Assembly (NCBI RefSeq): GCF_902686445.1
Contig: NC_062232.1
Coordinates: 32,322,954 to 32,386,953 of the forward strand
Reading direction: 5' to 3'
Length of the DNA: 64,000 nucleotides
From: Sciurus carolinensis
Lineage: Eukaryota; Chordata; Mammalia; Rodentia; Sciuridae
Part shown: one piece after another, positions 9,757 through 21,905 of the stretch
Numbering within the stretch: position 1 is the first letter of the stretch
Layout: each line of letters opens with the position of its first letter
Notes under the pieces: generated by a model
The model's input: only the letters and a program-made list of their open reading frames with translations
Told to the model about the DNA's origin: nothing
Database searches by the model: none
Position numbers and translations under genes: made by a program

Positions 9757-12720
9757 GCAACTAATTTTTGTATGTTGATTTTGTATTTTACAACTTCATT
9801 GAATTTATTAATTTGTTCTAACAGTTTTTAGGTTGAGTCTTTAGGGTTTTCTACACATAAGATTGTGTCATATGCGAACAGGACAGTTCTGTTTCTTCCC
9901 TTCTGACTTAGGTGCCTTTTATTTCTTTTTCTTGCCTAATTGCTCTGGCTAGGACTTCCATTACTATGTTGAACAGAAGTGTCTACAATAGGCACTCTTG
10001 CATTGTTCCAGATCTTAGAAAAAAATTATTCCTCTTTTTGTCATAGAGTATGACACCAGCTGTGGGTTTGCCATACACAGCCTACTTATGTTAACTAACA
10101 TTCCTTCTATATCTCGTTTCTTGAGTTTTAATCACAAAACTATATTAAATATTAAATATTAAATTTGGACAAAAACTTACTGCATCTATTGAGATGATCA
10201 TGTGATTATTATCCTTGATTTCGTTAATATAGTACATGACATTTATAGATTTGCATAAGTTGAACCACCCTAACAACACAGAGGTAAATATCACTGGATC
10301 ATACTCTATTATACTTTTAATGTGTTTTTGAATTCAATTTGCTAGTTTTTTGTTGAGGGATTTTTGCATCTATGTTCATCAGGCATATTGGCTTGTAATT
10401 TTCTTTTCTTGTAGACTGGCTTAGGTATCATTCTACATCTTTTGATTGGACTGCTTAATCCATTTATACTTGAAGTGATTATTGATCAGAAAGCACTTAA
10501 TATCACTATGTTGTTAATTGTTTTGCTGTTTCTTGTATTTATTCTGGCCCTCTTTTCCTCTCTTACTGCCTTTCCTTCGATTTTGCTGATTTTTATGGGG
10601 AATGATTAATTCCTTTATTAATTTTTGTGCATCTTCTATTGTTATTTTGTGGTTACCATGATGATTACATAAAATATTATATAGTTATACTAATCTATTT
10701 TAAGCTGATAACAATTTAATTTCAACCACACACAAAAACTCTACTCCTTTTCATCTCCCCTCCCCTACTTTTGTATCAATGTTACAAATTGTGTTCACAT
10801 TTATAGTTATTTACTTATGTTTTTATCTTCTCAATGATGTCCCTGAATTAAGCGATGTATACAAAAAAAATCACAGTATTAAAGGATTCTGTGTTTGTAT
10901 ATTTACCTTTGTTGGAGACATTTATATTTTTTATACTTTAATGCTGCTGTCTAGTGTCCTTTCATTACAACTTCAAGGGTTTACTTTAGGAAATTTGTAC
11001 GTCAGGTCCACTGTCATATTTGGTTGTCTGGAAACTTTGTTTCTCCTTTATTTTTGAAGGAGGATGAGGATTTTATTGAAATAATATTATTAGTTGACAC
11101 TTTTTTTTATTTCAGCACTGTACATCATCTCATTCCCTTCTGGCCTGTACTGTTTCTTCTGAGAAATCCACTATTAATCTTCTGAGTGCTCCTTTGTACA
11201 TGAAGAATTGCTTTTCTCTTCCTGCATTCAAAGTTCTTTTTTTGTCGTTGATTCCTCAAAGTTTGATTATTATGTGTCTTGTTGTGGGCCTCTTTGAATG
11301 CATTATATTGGAGTCCTTTGAACTTACTGAATGTGGATACACATTTCTTTCCTCAGATTTAGGCAAGTTTTGGCTTTTCTATTTTCAAATAAGTTCTCTG
11401 CTTATTTCTCTCTTTCTCCTTCTGGGACTTCCATAATGCCTATGTTGGTCTGCTTGATGGTGACCTATAAGTCTGGTAGGATGCCTTACTTTTTTAAAGT
11501 CCTTTTCTTTTTGTTTCTTTGACTTGATAATTTTAATGATCTGTCTTCAAGTTTGCTCTTCGACTTGATCAAGTATGCTGCTCCTTCATAGTGTATTTCT
11601 TAATTCAACTGTCTTATTCTTTAGTTACAAAATTTGTTTGCTTTTTAAAATATAGTTTGTATCTCTTTGTTGGTGCTCTAATTTTATTCATGCATTGTTT
11701 TCTTGATTTCATTTGGCTGTCTACATTTTCTTACAGTGGATTGAGTTTCCTTAACAGATTCTTTTTGAAATTTTTGTCAAATAATTCATATATCTCTTTT
11801 TCTGATGCAATGGGTTTCTATGAGTTTATTTTATTCCTTTTATTGGACCATATTTTCCCATTTCTTCATGTACTTTGTTATTTTCTGCTGTGATTTGTGC
11901 ACTTAGGAAAAAAACCCACCTCTCCTAGTCTTTATAGACTGTCTATAGGGAAAGACCTTCACCCACCTGCCCAGCTAGAGATTCTGTTGGTCTCTGAAAC
12001 CTATTATGGGAATGCATGTAATTTTCCAAAGACAGAGGTTTGTCAGTTTCTTTATCAGAAACTTGTAATCCCTTGTTCCCTTTTCTGTTTGTGATACTGC
12101 ACATTCTTTGGTGCTAAGATAAGATGCTGAGTTTCTTTTACTCTCTGTGTCTATGCTAGTTTCCCATCAGCACTCTGTATCGGGAAAGACATAACTAGTC
12201 CCTTGGGCAACTCCATGAAAATCTGGAATGTCAACCATACATTCCACTCATCTTTCTGTCCATAAAGAGAAGCCATGAGTTGGGTGCTTTCTGCTGATCA
12301 CATGAAGCAATACCAACTTGGTGAGGTTACGAAGTCTCTGATGCTGCAACAAGCTATTGAACTCTCTTTTGTTCTTAGCAGCACCCAGGCATCCAGAGTA
12401 CATCAGTTCTCTGTCAATACTTTGAGGTAGACAAGATAGAAACAATTCCCTTGAACAAACCCAGAAAATGCTAGAACATGTCACATAGGTTCCACTCTTC
12501 TCTTTCCCTCCCAAATGAGAAACCATGGGTTGAACTTTTTCTCCAGATGGTATTGAGTTGTGCTGGCTTAGGAAGGGGCTACTTAATGAAATGAAAGAGC
12601 TTTTCTTACCATTTCAGCACACTCATTATTGGCTTTGAGCCTGTCAGGGATACTGCCATTTCTAACTGGTTTCTACAGTCTAACAAAGGATTTTTGAGTC
12701 ATGTATTACTATTAAATAGT
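9757..12720 (-). mobile_element. L1M LINE, antisense, lacking part of ORF2
   Basis: Antisense L1M. 9757-10435 is reverse-transcriptase-region DNA ('tgctctggctaggacttcca', 'actgcatctattgagatgat', 'gcatctatgttcatcaggca'). 10436-10760 is ORF1-ORF2 spacer ('ggttaccatgatgattacat', 'ttttaagctgataacaattt'). 10890-11900 is ORF1 ('aatgcctatgttggtctgct', 'tgatggtgacctataagtct'). 11900-12720 is 5'UTR-like, weakening with distance. The endonuclease part of ORF2 and the 3' end are missing. Open frames of 60-100 codons on + here are antisense noise. Confidence 0.82.
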
Positions 12721-12904
12721 GTGACCCTGGTGTAATGAAATCCCCAGATTTCATATTGTGACATATTGCTAATATCATTCTGAAAGTAAAATCTTTATCT
12801 TCTTTTCTTAAAATTAACTGTTTCATTTAAGTTCTAAGATCTAATTGTAGGAATGATCTCACCTTATTATTGTCCACAGGATTAGGGCAGGACATCTTAA
12901 GGTC

Positions 12905-13362
12905 TGTATTAGAGTTCTCCCTATTACATTCCCCTAAAACTTAATGTCTTAAGAAAAACAATCATTTTATTTGCTCATTATTTGTGGGTCAGCTGGTCAG
13001 TTCTCTATCTGAGCTGAATTGGTTGGAGTTTGATGGTTTAGGATGGCCTCATTGACATGTCTGGAGCTTCAACTGAAATGTCTGGAATGGTTAGATGATT
13101 AGGGTACATTATCTTTCATTCTCTAAGAGGCTACCTCAGTCTACTTCACATGTTGGCAAAAGAGTTCACAGTGGCGAGATAAAGAAAACCCAGTGCACAG
13201 CACTTTTCAAGTTTCTAATAGAGTCATGTTTATTAATGTCTCATTGGCCAAATCAATTCACATGGCCAAGACCAAATTCAAGGGGTGGAGAAATGGACTC
13301 CATCTTTTGATGGGAGGAGTTGTAAAGATTTCATGACCATTTTTTTGCAAGCTACTGAAAAA
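12905..13362 (-). mobile_element. MLT1-type MaLR LTR
   Basis: Antisense MLT1: 'tgtattagagttctccctat', 'tgtgggtcagctggtcagtt', 'tttaggatggcctcattgac', 'attcaaggggtggagaaatg', 'ggactccatcttttgatggg' and 'aggagttgtaaagatttcat' follow the MLT1 order. About 460 bp, so close to full length. Old and inactive. Confidence 0.75.
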
Positions 13363-14074
13363 CTTTAACTAATGTAATGGCATATTTATGATCAGTCATA
13401 TTTCCTTCGGTGAAATCTTCATACACCAAATTTGGGGTAGTCCCTTGAACTTTGTTTAAACGTGATTTGATTGCTATTAATCACTCCCACATAAATTATA
13501 CAGCAGCAGAGTTTCTGACTTAAAATACCAAGCTAATCATCTTGCTTTTCAACTTCTTTTTGACTGGGGAAGACTTGGCCTCACAACTCATTGGAAATTG
13601 TAAGTATATGTGTAAGGGTTTGTCATTTGATTTTATCACACTTATATTTCTTGCCATCTTCTTGACATTAAGACAAACACTTGAAACCACAACAACCAAA
13701 AGAGGATAGTAATAAGCAACTCTTTCTGTTTAGAAGAGACAAAATAGTTTCACTTCATTGCACTGGTGGTGAAAAACAACTTTAAAAAGTAACTATTAAA
13801 GAAGATGATGTAGTGCCAGCCATGACAAGGAAATTACAAAAAGCATTGAAAACTCTTGGAGCCAAATGTTTCTCTACTCTCAAATGGTAGGAATGGGTTT
13901 ATGGGAAGGTCTTTTGAGACCAAAAACTATCTTAGGAGCACTAAGAACCTATAAACAATACTAACTGATGCACCTAGATCCTGAGCCAGGACTGAATAAA
14001 AGACCCGTATGTTCAATGAATAAAGTATTGTGAGACTGTGTACTCTGATATATACTTGTGTAAATATATAATAA
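13363..14074. other. Unassigned DNA
   Basis: About 700 bases between an MLT1 LTR and a MIR. AT-rich, no recognised repeat, and no frame of interest. Confidence 0.4.
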
Positions 14075-14312
14075 TAGCTAATATTTGTTAAATAATTACA
14101 ATTTCCTAGGCACTGATCTAAGTGCTTTACCAAAATGAACTCATTTAATCTTTATAATACCTCTATGAGATAAAGTATTGCTATTATAAGACAAGGAAAT
14201 TGAGGCACAGAGAGTTAATTGTTTGACCCAAATTTACACAGGTAAAAAAAATAGCAGAGCAGGCATTTGAACACAGGCAGTCTGGCTTGAAATTCTGTTC
14301 TTGCAACCATTA
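14075..14312 (-). mobile_element. MIR SINE
   Basis: Antisense MIR, nearly full length: 'ctaggcactgatctaagtgc', 'actcatttaatctttataat', 'aaggaaattgaggcacagag', 'agttaattgtttgacccaaa' and 'ggcatttgaacacaggcagt'. The order matches the MIR reverse complement. Confidence 0.85.
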
Positions 14313-15049
14313 TGTCTTTAGATGTGTGTGTGTTTATAAATCTGGAAAGGCACAGACAAAAAGTCAGGAATCATTCTTTCTAGGTGATGATATTACATAT
14401 GATTTTATCTTTGTTTCTTTATTTATCTTCATTTTCCAATTTTTCCATAATGTGTACTTCTACTTGTATAATATCATGAAAGAATTTTAAAAATCAGCTA
14501 ACTGCCTCATCCCATACGCTGCCTCACCTCAAAGAAAAAAATTCTTCAAGATCTCAGGTCACGGAGTGATGTCATCAATAACACACTTTTTTCTTCATCT
14601 GCTCTACCAAGTTCTGTGTGTTGGCATTTTGCCATCATGTTTGTAGAACCAGACCTGAAAGATGCTTGCCCTGGCTCCAAGCATCACAACCTCATTCCAG
14701 GACAGGAAGGAAGTAATGTTGGGGACCAAACATACCAAATGTCTGTTACATTGAATGACTTCCTTTTTATCAGAGCAGCCCTCTAAGAGACTCTTCATTT
14801 ATATTGTCAGTTCAAGCTAGATCACATGTCCATTCCAGATAGAAATGGAAGGTTGAATATGTGGTTTCCAGTTCCTATAGTGGAAGGCAGCAAGGGAGAA
14901 GGGTTCAAGAATACCATTGAGTCGGTCAACATCAAGGAGTCTGCTGCATATATGACTAGTAGGAAATACATTCCCTTTCCTGAAGTGACTAAAAAATGGC
15001 TCATAAAGAAAAGACAGTCAACACCCTTGTAAAGGATTCAAGAGATCTA
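14313..15049. other. Unassigned DNA
   Basis: No repeat or gene recognised over about 740 bases. Both strands stay open for about 60 codons around 14822-15032 ('MSIPDRNGRLNMWFPVPIVE' on +), but I know no protein like it and there is no exon context. Confidence 0.35.
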
Positions 15050-15185
15050 GATTCTAGTTCAATCTCTGACACTAATTTGCTTTGAGATTGGAGAAATCAC
15101 ATACTTTCTCTCTGTGGGTCTCAGTTTATTTGACTATAACATGAGGTAATTGTACTAGTTGATCATAAAGGTACCTCACATTGTG
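15050..15185 (+). mobile_element. MIR SINE fragment
   Basis: Sense MIR core: 'gattctagttcaatctctga', 'gagaaatcacatactttctc', 'tctgtgggtctcagtttatt' and 'gtacctcacattgtgatgcc' match the section from 'gaccttgggcaagt' to 'ctcagtttcctc' and beyond. Confidence 0.7.
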
Positions 15186-15601
15186 ATGCCTGATAATTCT
15201 AGAAATCAATAGACCCTGTGAATATTTATATTGTGCAGCAAACCTGCAATAAATTATACTCACCAAAAAGCTTCTGATTGCCTGCATGGGAAAGAAAGGA
15301 AAAAGGCACATACATGTTCCAGAAAGAGCTAGTCCCATGAACACAAACCCTTTGCCCGAAAGCAACAGGTAGGCAGGCTACTTGAGTCACAAGTGAACCT
15401 TAAGTTTCACAAAATTAATGTCAGTACCCAGCTCCTGAATTTCTGGAGGGGAAAAACCTGCTTAAGAACCACATGCCTGTTATAAGACGGTAAATAGTCT
15501 TTCCTTTTGCAAGCCACCATTCCCTTTGGAGACATCATTTCTAACATGGTGTTTCTGTCTATCTCAGTCTTTCTCTCTCTGTCCTTCCCTCCCTCTCCCT
15601 T

Positions 15602-15604
<3 letters not shown>

Positions 15605-15647
<43 letters not shown>
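15605..15647 (+). repeat. (GT)n microsatellite
   Basis: About 21 uninterrupted GT units preceded by a pyrimidine-rich run ('tctctctctgtccttccctc'). Alternating purine-pyrimidine DNA with Z-form potential and probable length polymorphism. Reading frames through it (VCVCVC) are artefacts. Confidence 0.97.
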
Positions 15648-15648
<1 letters not shown>

Positions 15649-17369
15649 TGGTTCCTGGGTTTGGGTTGCTGGGCTCTTATCCCACTCCTTTTCTTGGTTA
15701 CCTTTTTATAGTGTGCAGGCTAGAAAACTAAAGCTATATTTTCCTATATTCCTTAGAAACTTGATTCTGAATGTGAGTTTGAAGTTCTAATTAGATATAC
15801 TCATGTGAATTCTGGAAAACAGGAATGAATGAGGCAGAGATCCTGATCCTGCCATGGGGGTATTTTTCTGCTGATAAGTGCACTTGTAAAAATGGGAGAT
15901 TCCCATGTCTATGATTCATGCTTCTGGGTTTTGAGTGGCATTGACAGCAATGGGTTCAGAGACAGGGGCACCTTCTAGATTCTAGTTTCCTGGTCCATGG
16001 ATCCATGGATCATAGTTACATTGCTTTGATTTTGAACTCATTATTCTGGTGGTGGGTTCAAAGTAGTACTACTCTGGTGGGTCAGTACTGCACAGTTCCC
16101 TGCCTGAGTACATGGGAGTACAGGTTAGAAGCCACTTCTTTAGGGCTTCCAATAACACCTTAAACCCCCAATCCTTTGTATTACATTTCTTCTTGTGTAT
16201 AATGCAGAGGTTTCTCCTTCCTTCAATGACTCCTAACTATAACTTCTTCTAAAGTAACTATCAATAAAGCATACTAGCTTACGTCAAAATAAACAAGGCT
16301 TTCTTTGGATGTCAACATCCAAACAACCAGTATTTTCCTTCTCTACCTGCCTTCACTCTGCCATTCTTTTTTTTCTCCCATCTTTCTAGTCATGATACAA
16401 TACCAGGATATGCCTTGACTAATCACCAAAGCATGGAACCTAACCTGCTACAATTCAGTCCCCAGCACTTCCCCACCATGCCTAACCCACTCTCCTCCCT
16501 CCTTACACTCCACCAACTCTGCCATTATTTCTGCATCTTTAGCCAAGCAGACCCAAAAGCAGACTGGAAGGACTACAGGGAGAAGTAAGGAATCTCTTAT
16601 GGGGATCATTTCTTTTGAGCCCCTAGTAAAAGGGGGGTTGTTTAAAAGGAAAATCTTGCTGAGGAAGGATTTTATGGGTTAGAATTTGTTGCCACATTAG
16701 GAAATCAGCACCCTCATCTTCTTGCATTGTTAATTTCTTTTGCACAGGTTTTACTGACTGTTCGTTAGGAGAGTCTCTCTGGAGCTCAAGAGGAGCAGTG
16801 GACATGGGCCAGTGCTTTGGTTTGGAGACATTTTGTGACTCCTGAATTCTAGTGTTAAAAACCAAATGTTCACATTCTATTTCCATCTGTGAACTTATTT
16901 TCTGTCAGTCTACACATCTCAGCAAATGAATAAAATTCAGCATACATCTAAGATGGAGACTCCATCCAGGTGAGTGGTGTATTTCTATATGCCACAGAAA
17001 TGCGTGTGGCACACAGACCCACAGGAGTACACGTAGGCTGGGAAGCTTTTCAGTGAATGGCAGAGGTCCTTGCTATGAGGACATACAATGGTGAGATAAC
17101 TTATGAGGAAGTTCTTTTAACATTTGAAACCAAAATACCTCTGGGTAACATTTTTCCATCAGACCTCTTCCTTCAAAGATATTTCATTTTGTGATAAATG
17201 GTTTCTAGAGATGATTTTGTGAATTAATGAAAGAACTAAAATATCTCATTAGGCTGGAGCCGTAAAAAATGTTGCTCTTGTCTACTATGTTTTTCAAAAT
17301 CTGTAAAGAAAGGAAAATTATATGAACTATTTTGGGGGTTCTAGAAATAGTTTTCAAGGATTTTGTTTC
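15648..17369. other. Unassigned DNA
   Basis: About 1.7 kb with no confident repeat or gene. It contains a perfect 16-bp palindrome, tccatggatccatgga, at 15994-16009. An 87-codon minus-strand frame at 16623-16886 has no family resemblance I can name. Confidence 0.35.
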
Positions 17370-17830
17370 AAAGCAGACCTTGATAGTGTGAGGAAATGGA
17401 TATACTTATATACTGTTGGTGAAAGTGTAAATTGGTACAAGATTTCTGGAGGGCAATCTGACAGTATGTATCAAAATTTAAAATGGGCATTTTTTGATTC
17501 AGAAATTTAACTTGTAGACATTTATCCTAAGGAAAGACTCAAGCAACTGCAAGCAGATGCATGACCAAGGATGTTCACTGAAGGAATCTTTATAAAATAT
17601 AAAAAGTGGGAAAAATCAAAAGATCTGTTAGTAGATTAGTTTAATAAAATATGATGAGCTTTCAATGCAATATTGTGCTAGGTTAGGGATATTTATGTGT
17701 CTAACATAGCAAGATACCTGTGACAAACTGGGTACTAATAAAAGCTAATTAGGAAGTGTTTCGTATATTTTGAACAATTTGTATATTGTGCTACCATTTA
17801 TATGTGGCTCTTGACAGATGCTTAGTTATA
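17370..17830 (+). mobile_element. L1M 3' end fragment
   Basis: Sense 3' end of an old L1: 'tatactgttggtgaaagtgt', 'aaattggtacaagatttctg', 'gagggcaatctgacagtatg', 'gacatttatcctaaggaaag', 'taataaaatatgatgagctt' and 'gtgctaccatttatatgtgg' follow the ORF2-end to 3'UTR order. Several indels. Confidence 0.72.
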
Positions 17831-18044
17831 TTTAGTGAATTCAGCTATGTAAAATTTTTTTATATTTACATATTCATTATACATTCAGAAAGGATACATG
17901 CCTATCTGTTAACAATGGTTATTTTTTTTATCATTGAGTGGGGTTGAAGCCTGAGGCCATAGTGGAGATTACTAAAAACAACTTCTACTTTATAATTGTT
18001 CTTCTGCATCATTTGAATTTTAAAAGAAACGTGTTGTTTTGTAA

Positions 18045-18440
18045 TTTAAAATATATTTCTATTTTGAAACAATACAGAGTTCTCAAATTTTGTATAAGAT
18101 AAAGCTACACAGAACATGCTAGAATTCCTACAAACCAAATAGGAAAAGGAAAACAATCCAACAGAAGATTGGGCAAACAGTATGAACAGGCTATTCACAG
18201 AAATAGCCTGAAAGGGCACGAAACACATGTGAAGATGTGAAAGCAAAATAATGAGATACCATTTCTTAGCCCCTGGACTGGCAAAACTTGAAATCAGACA
18301 ATAACTTAGGTTTTCAAAAATGTAGGGCAATGGATCTCGGTCACTGTGAATTAGTTACAAGCACTTTGGAGAACACCTGGTGAAACGAAATCTGTGCCCA
18401 TAATTGCACTAAGTTTCCACCTTAGAGAGAATATCAGTCC
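18045..18440 (+). mobile_element. L1M ORF2 end fragment
   Basis: Contains 'ctacaaaccaaataggaaaa', 'agattgggcaaacagtatga', 'acaggctattcacagaaata' and 'gagataccatttcttagccc', the characteristic ORF2 C-terminal DNA of L1M. Frames broken. May belong to the same insertion as the L1 tail at 19480-19640. Confidence 0.68.
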
Positions 18441-19479
18441 TCTGCAGAGATATGCATTAAGTGTCAAATGAGGCCATTTTGATTTATTGTTCTCAGAGAG
18501 CATTATTATGATTTTCTGAAGGAACTGCCCCCCTTGAAGCCAGAAAAGGAGCTGGGGAATCAGCCTAGAGAGCAGGAAGAAGCCAAGTAAGGGTTGATTT
18601 CAGGCCAAGGCCAGATAGCCCCAAATGATGCAAAGGTGAGATTCTGCATTTTCATTTTTTTGCACTAGTACTTGGCTAAAGACCCCTTGTGAAGGTGTGA
18701 ATGATCAAACCCTATTTTTTCTGTGATCAAGCACTCCAGGAACCCATGGACAATCTCCAGAGTGTTCATTGTAAGCCATTAGATACAAAAGTCCATGAAT
18801 AAGGACACATGGAACTGGTAGGCAAGTTCCTAGGAGATCTGGATGCAGTAGCTATAGCACACGCTAGGATATTGAATAAATTCAAAATTTCCATTGAGAG
18901 TTAGGAAATGGAGCAGGACCTAATCAATCTAAAATAATTTATTTTATTTTTTAAAAAGACGAAGTCAATATGAATATAACAAACATGAATAAAAGCTAAT
19001 TTCAAGTCATATAAACATTGATGAAAACAGGATCCTTTTATACATTTACATTAGGCATCAAACATGCCCAACTACGGCTCGTGGAGAGGCAAAGGGACAT
19101 CTCATGACTTGGTTAGCCATGGGAACTATGGAGTTTTCTGACCATGAACTCCACATGGGCCTTGAGTCTCCAGCACCAGCACAAAAACCATCATGTAGCA
19201 GGTGCATAATGAAGAGCTACTGAAGAAAGGAGCTTTGGGCCCCCTTCAAAGATTGTTCCAGGCCTCCTCCCAACACTATGCTTTGCTGAAGACCATGTCT
19301 TAGCTTTGGCAGTGAAACTTGGCAAAGATTTCAGAGTGGGAAAAGAGTGGACACGTTCAAACACACCTGGAGGACTCCCTCTGCACACTCCCAGAAATAT
19401 CTGGAGCATGGAGAAGAGTTTAGGAGGGTAGTTTGTTAGTGGTGATGCACTTCACAGGCAGGAATGGGTTAAAAGTCAG
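18441..19479. other. Unassigned DNA between two L1M pieces
   Basis: About 1 kb without a recognised family. It may include diverged L1 or an insertion that split the L1M pieces on either side. No gene evidence. Confidence 0.35.
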
Positions 19480-19640
19480 CACTTTGGGGAGTGATGGAAG
19501 AATCTCTAATATTAAATTGTGGTGTTGGTTGCACAAATGTAAATATGCTCAAGTTTATAGACTTGCTCACTGAAAACAGATGAATTTTATGTTATGTAGG
19601 TGATACCACAATCAAGCTATTTATTAAAATTTGTCACTTG
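19480..19640 (+). mobile_element. L1M 3' terminal fragment
   Basis: 'tgttggttgcacaaatgtaa', 'gatgaattttatgttatgta' and 'ggtgataccacaatcaagct' match the very end of an L1M 3'UTR ('...gaattttatggtatgtgaattat...aataaagct'). Confidence 0.65.
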
Positions 19641-21594
19641 TTCTTGAGGAGTCCTTAGTAAGTAGTAGGGCTAGGATCCAGGGGGAACATGTGACTTCTG
19701 AGAAAAATCATCTGTGCTTTTGTCTTGTAATGCACTGTGACCTTCTATGGAACAGATTCAGAATAGTCATTAATACACTGTTAATACAACTGGCATGCCA
19801 TATAAGTTACAGATATGATTGGACATTACTGATCCTTACAGCTCTTGGGGCAGCTCCCTGGGGCCTGGGATGCAGAAAATCCTTTCTCAATGGCTTCTGG
19901 CCAAGAGCCTCTTCCTCTATTTACCCCAATGGGTCAAAGGAATATTACAAATTTACTTTGGGCCTTGTGATGTGAAAAGGACTAGAAAGCACTCTCTAGA
20001 GAATTGCCATATCTGTCGACCTTTTCTATACAAGTATTTCTTAATGAGAACTTGGGTCTTGCCCAGGTGTGAATGGCACATGACTGCTGCTATTGGCAGA
20101 TTTGGGGCTTTATTAAACCAAAGGAAGTGAGGCAGAGCAGCTAGGAGAGGGCAACCTGGGTAAATGTGAGGGCAGCCAGAACCAACCATGGGAATTGACT
20201 TGGATGCTTCCTTTACCCCTGCAGAGAATTATGTTTATTCACCTGGAAAGCAGAAACTGTTGCTAACTGGAGCAGAAAAGTAATTTCCATTTGGATGTGG
20301 CAAAAGAAGACCAGAGCATCAAGAAGAGGAACCCTCATATAAAACAGACAGGGTCACCTTTGCCTTCATTTTTGAAGGTACAAACGACAGTCCAGGAGCA
20401 ACTCCAAGGGTTCTGGAAAGTGCCTTGGAGGTACTGGAGATGAAGTAGGGATTCAGAATATTTTAGGCTCATGTTCAGTCAGATTTTAATAGTCCCTAAC
20501 TAGGTTCTCTAAGCTTGCCTTACTTCTGTGACTTACCTGTCTTTGGGGAAATTTGGGAAAATACTTCCCTCTTAGATGGCTGAGATTATTACAGATGGAG
20601 AACGTTTCCAGAGATATACTAAAATTTGTCACCAGGAGTCCTTTCTGGTCTTAATTTGGGTACTCTAGAAGCTACTTTGAGACAATTGACTTGAGGGAAA
20701 GTAATTTATTTGGGCGGTGGAGGAAACCCAGGAAGAGGTACATAGAGGTGAGGCCAGGATGTTATTGAGCAAGTTACCACTTTGTATGACAGGAGCCAAC
20801 CCCACTGGGCACACCTACAATAAAATGCAGAGTACACATCTCAAAAACATGCCAGCTAAGAGGCAAGGAGGCCCCGACTAATTACCCAGTAGTTGAGAGT
20901 CACTCCCAGAGGACATGAATCCCCCAACATTCTGGACCCATTGCACAGGTGGGCAAAGTAGGGCCTGCAGACAGAGAAAGTGTCAAGGGAAGGTGAATGC
21001 TAGTGGTGGCCAGTTGGGCCTGTGTGTGCTGATACAGTAAGGGAGGAGCTATGTGTGGACACAAACAACTTCCGTTACGCATGGCTAAGATCTACTTGTG
21101 TTCTGGGCACTTGCTGCCTCCTCTCTAAAAGTCACAGAAGTGAGTTTCCACCAACCACTTCCTTTCAAAGCAGGGACCCAGGCACCACAGCCTTCTGGAC
21201 CAGTACAGTGTGAAACTTAAAGCTATAGAGACTGCTCAAGTGTGCTATTGGCTGTTTTAAGAACATCTTTTGTGATTTATTCAGAGAAAGGCTGAGGAGG
21301 GAGGATCACTCCACTGACCTGTTGGAGACGTAGTTATCCACATCCATGTGCTGTCTGAGGTCACCTGTGTCTCTGACAACAGAAGTCAAAGCCTCCAGTC
21401 ACAGCTCTTGGATCTGTCTGATTTCTGGCCCCTTCTGTCTCTAAGACAGAGGAGACTCAAAGACCAAAAAATTGTTACTCCAAGCTTTTGGCCAATGTTT
21501 CTCAGTTGTCATGACAGTGGAGATTTTGGTCCTTGCCATTCCATCCCCCATACACACTTTAACAAGGCAGTACAGCATTGTGGGTAAGAATGTG

Positions 21595-21598
<4 letters not shown>
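19641..21598. other. Unassigned DNA, part possibly old LTR
   Basis: About 2 kb. 20655-21130 opens with 'gtactctagaagctactttg' and 'agtaatttatttgggcggtg', loosely like an old LTR, but I cannot name the family. Overlapping plus-strand frames of about 100 codons at 19631-20130 have no recognised homology. No gene, RNA or regulatory element can be supported. Confidence 0.35.
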
Positions 21599-21633
<35 letters not shown>

Positions 21634-21652
21634 ACGTGCACGCGCGCACGTG
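21599..21652 (+). repeat. Alternating purine-pyrimidine tract: (TG)n joined to a CG-rich core
   Basis: Fifty-four bases alternate strictly: about 16 TG units, then 'cacgtgcacgcgcgcacgtg', which includes a (CG)n core. This is a very favourable composition for Z-DNA. Probable length polymorphism. Confidence 0.97.
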
Positions 21653-21654
21653 GG

Positions 21655-21840
21655 TGCACTCTGGGATTAAAGTGCCAACTTCAGACACCACCAGACTTGC
21701 TACCTAGGCAAATCACTTAACTTCTTTGTGACTTGATTTCTCTCTCACAGCACCACTTTAGAGGACTCATGTAAGGATGGAATTATAGAAAACACTCAGA
21801 AGGTTCTAAGAGCAAGTAGCAAATTCCTAGCAAATATTAA
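21655..21840 (+). mobile_element. Possible MIR SINE
   Basis: 'ctaggcaaatcacttaactt' and 'ctttgtgacttgatttctct' resemble the MIR 'gggcaagtcacttaacctct' block. The rest is diverged, so this is a weak call. Confidence 0.45.
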
Positions 21841-21905
21841 CATTTAAAACTTCTGCTTATGAATGAATGAAAACGCTGGAAGTGGGAAGATGCACCCAAG
21901 GTCAC

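Noticed and set aside
10779..11893. Series of hydrophobic 80-100-codon plus-strand frames that look like membrane proteins
   Set aside because: They are antisense translations of a T-rich L1M ORF1 and spacer region; hydrophobicity comes from base composition.
15507..15790. Open frames rich in VCVCVC across the GT tract
   Set aside because: They are translations of a dinucleotide microsatellite; the same holds for the HTHTHT frames at 21441-21691 and 51180-51533.
15994..16009. 16-bp palindrome tccatggatccatgga
   Set aside because: It is also a simple tandem of tccatgga. Without regulatory context it is probably slippage.
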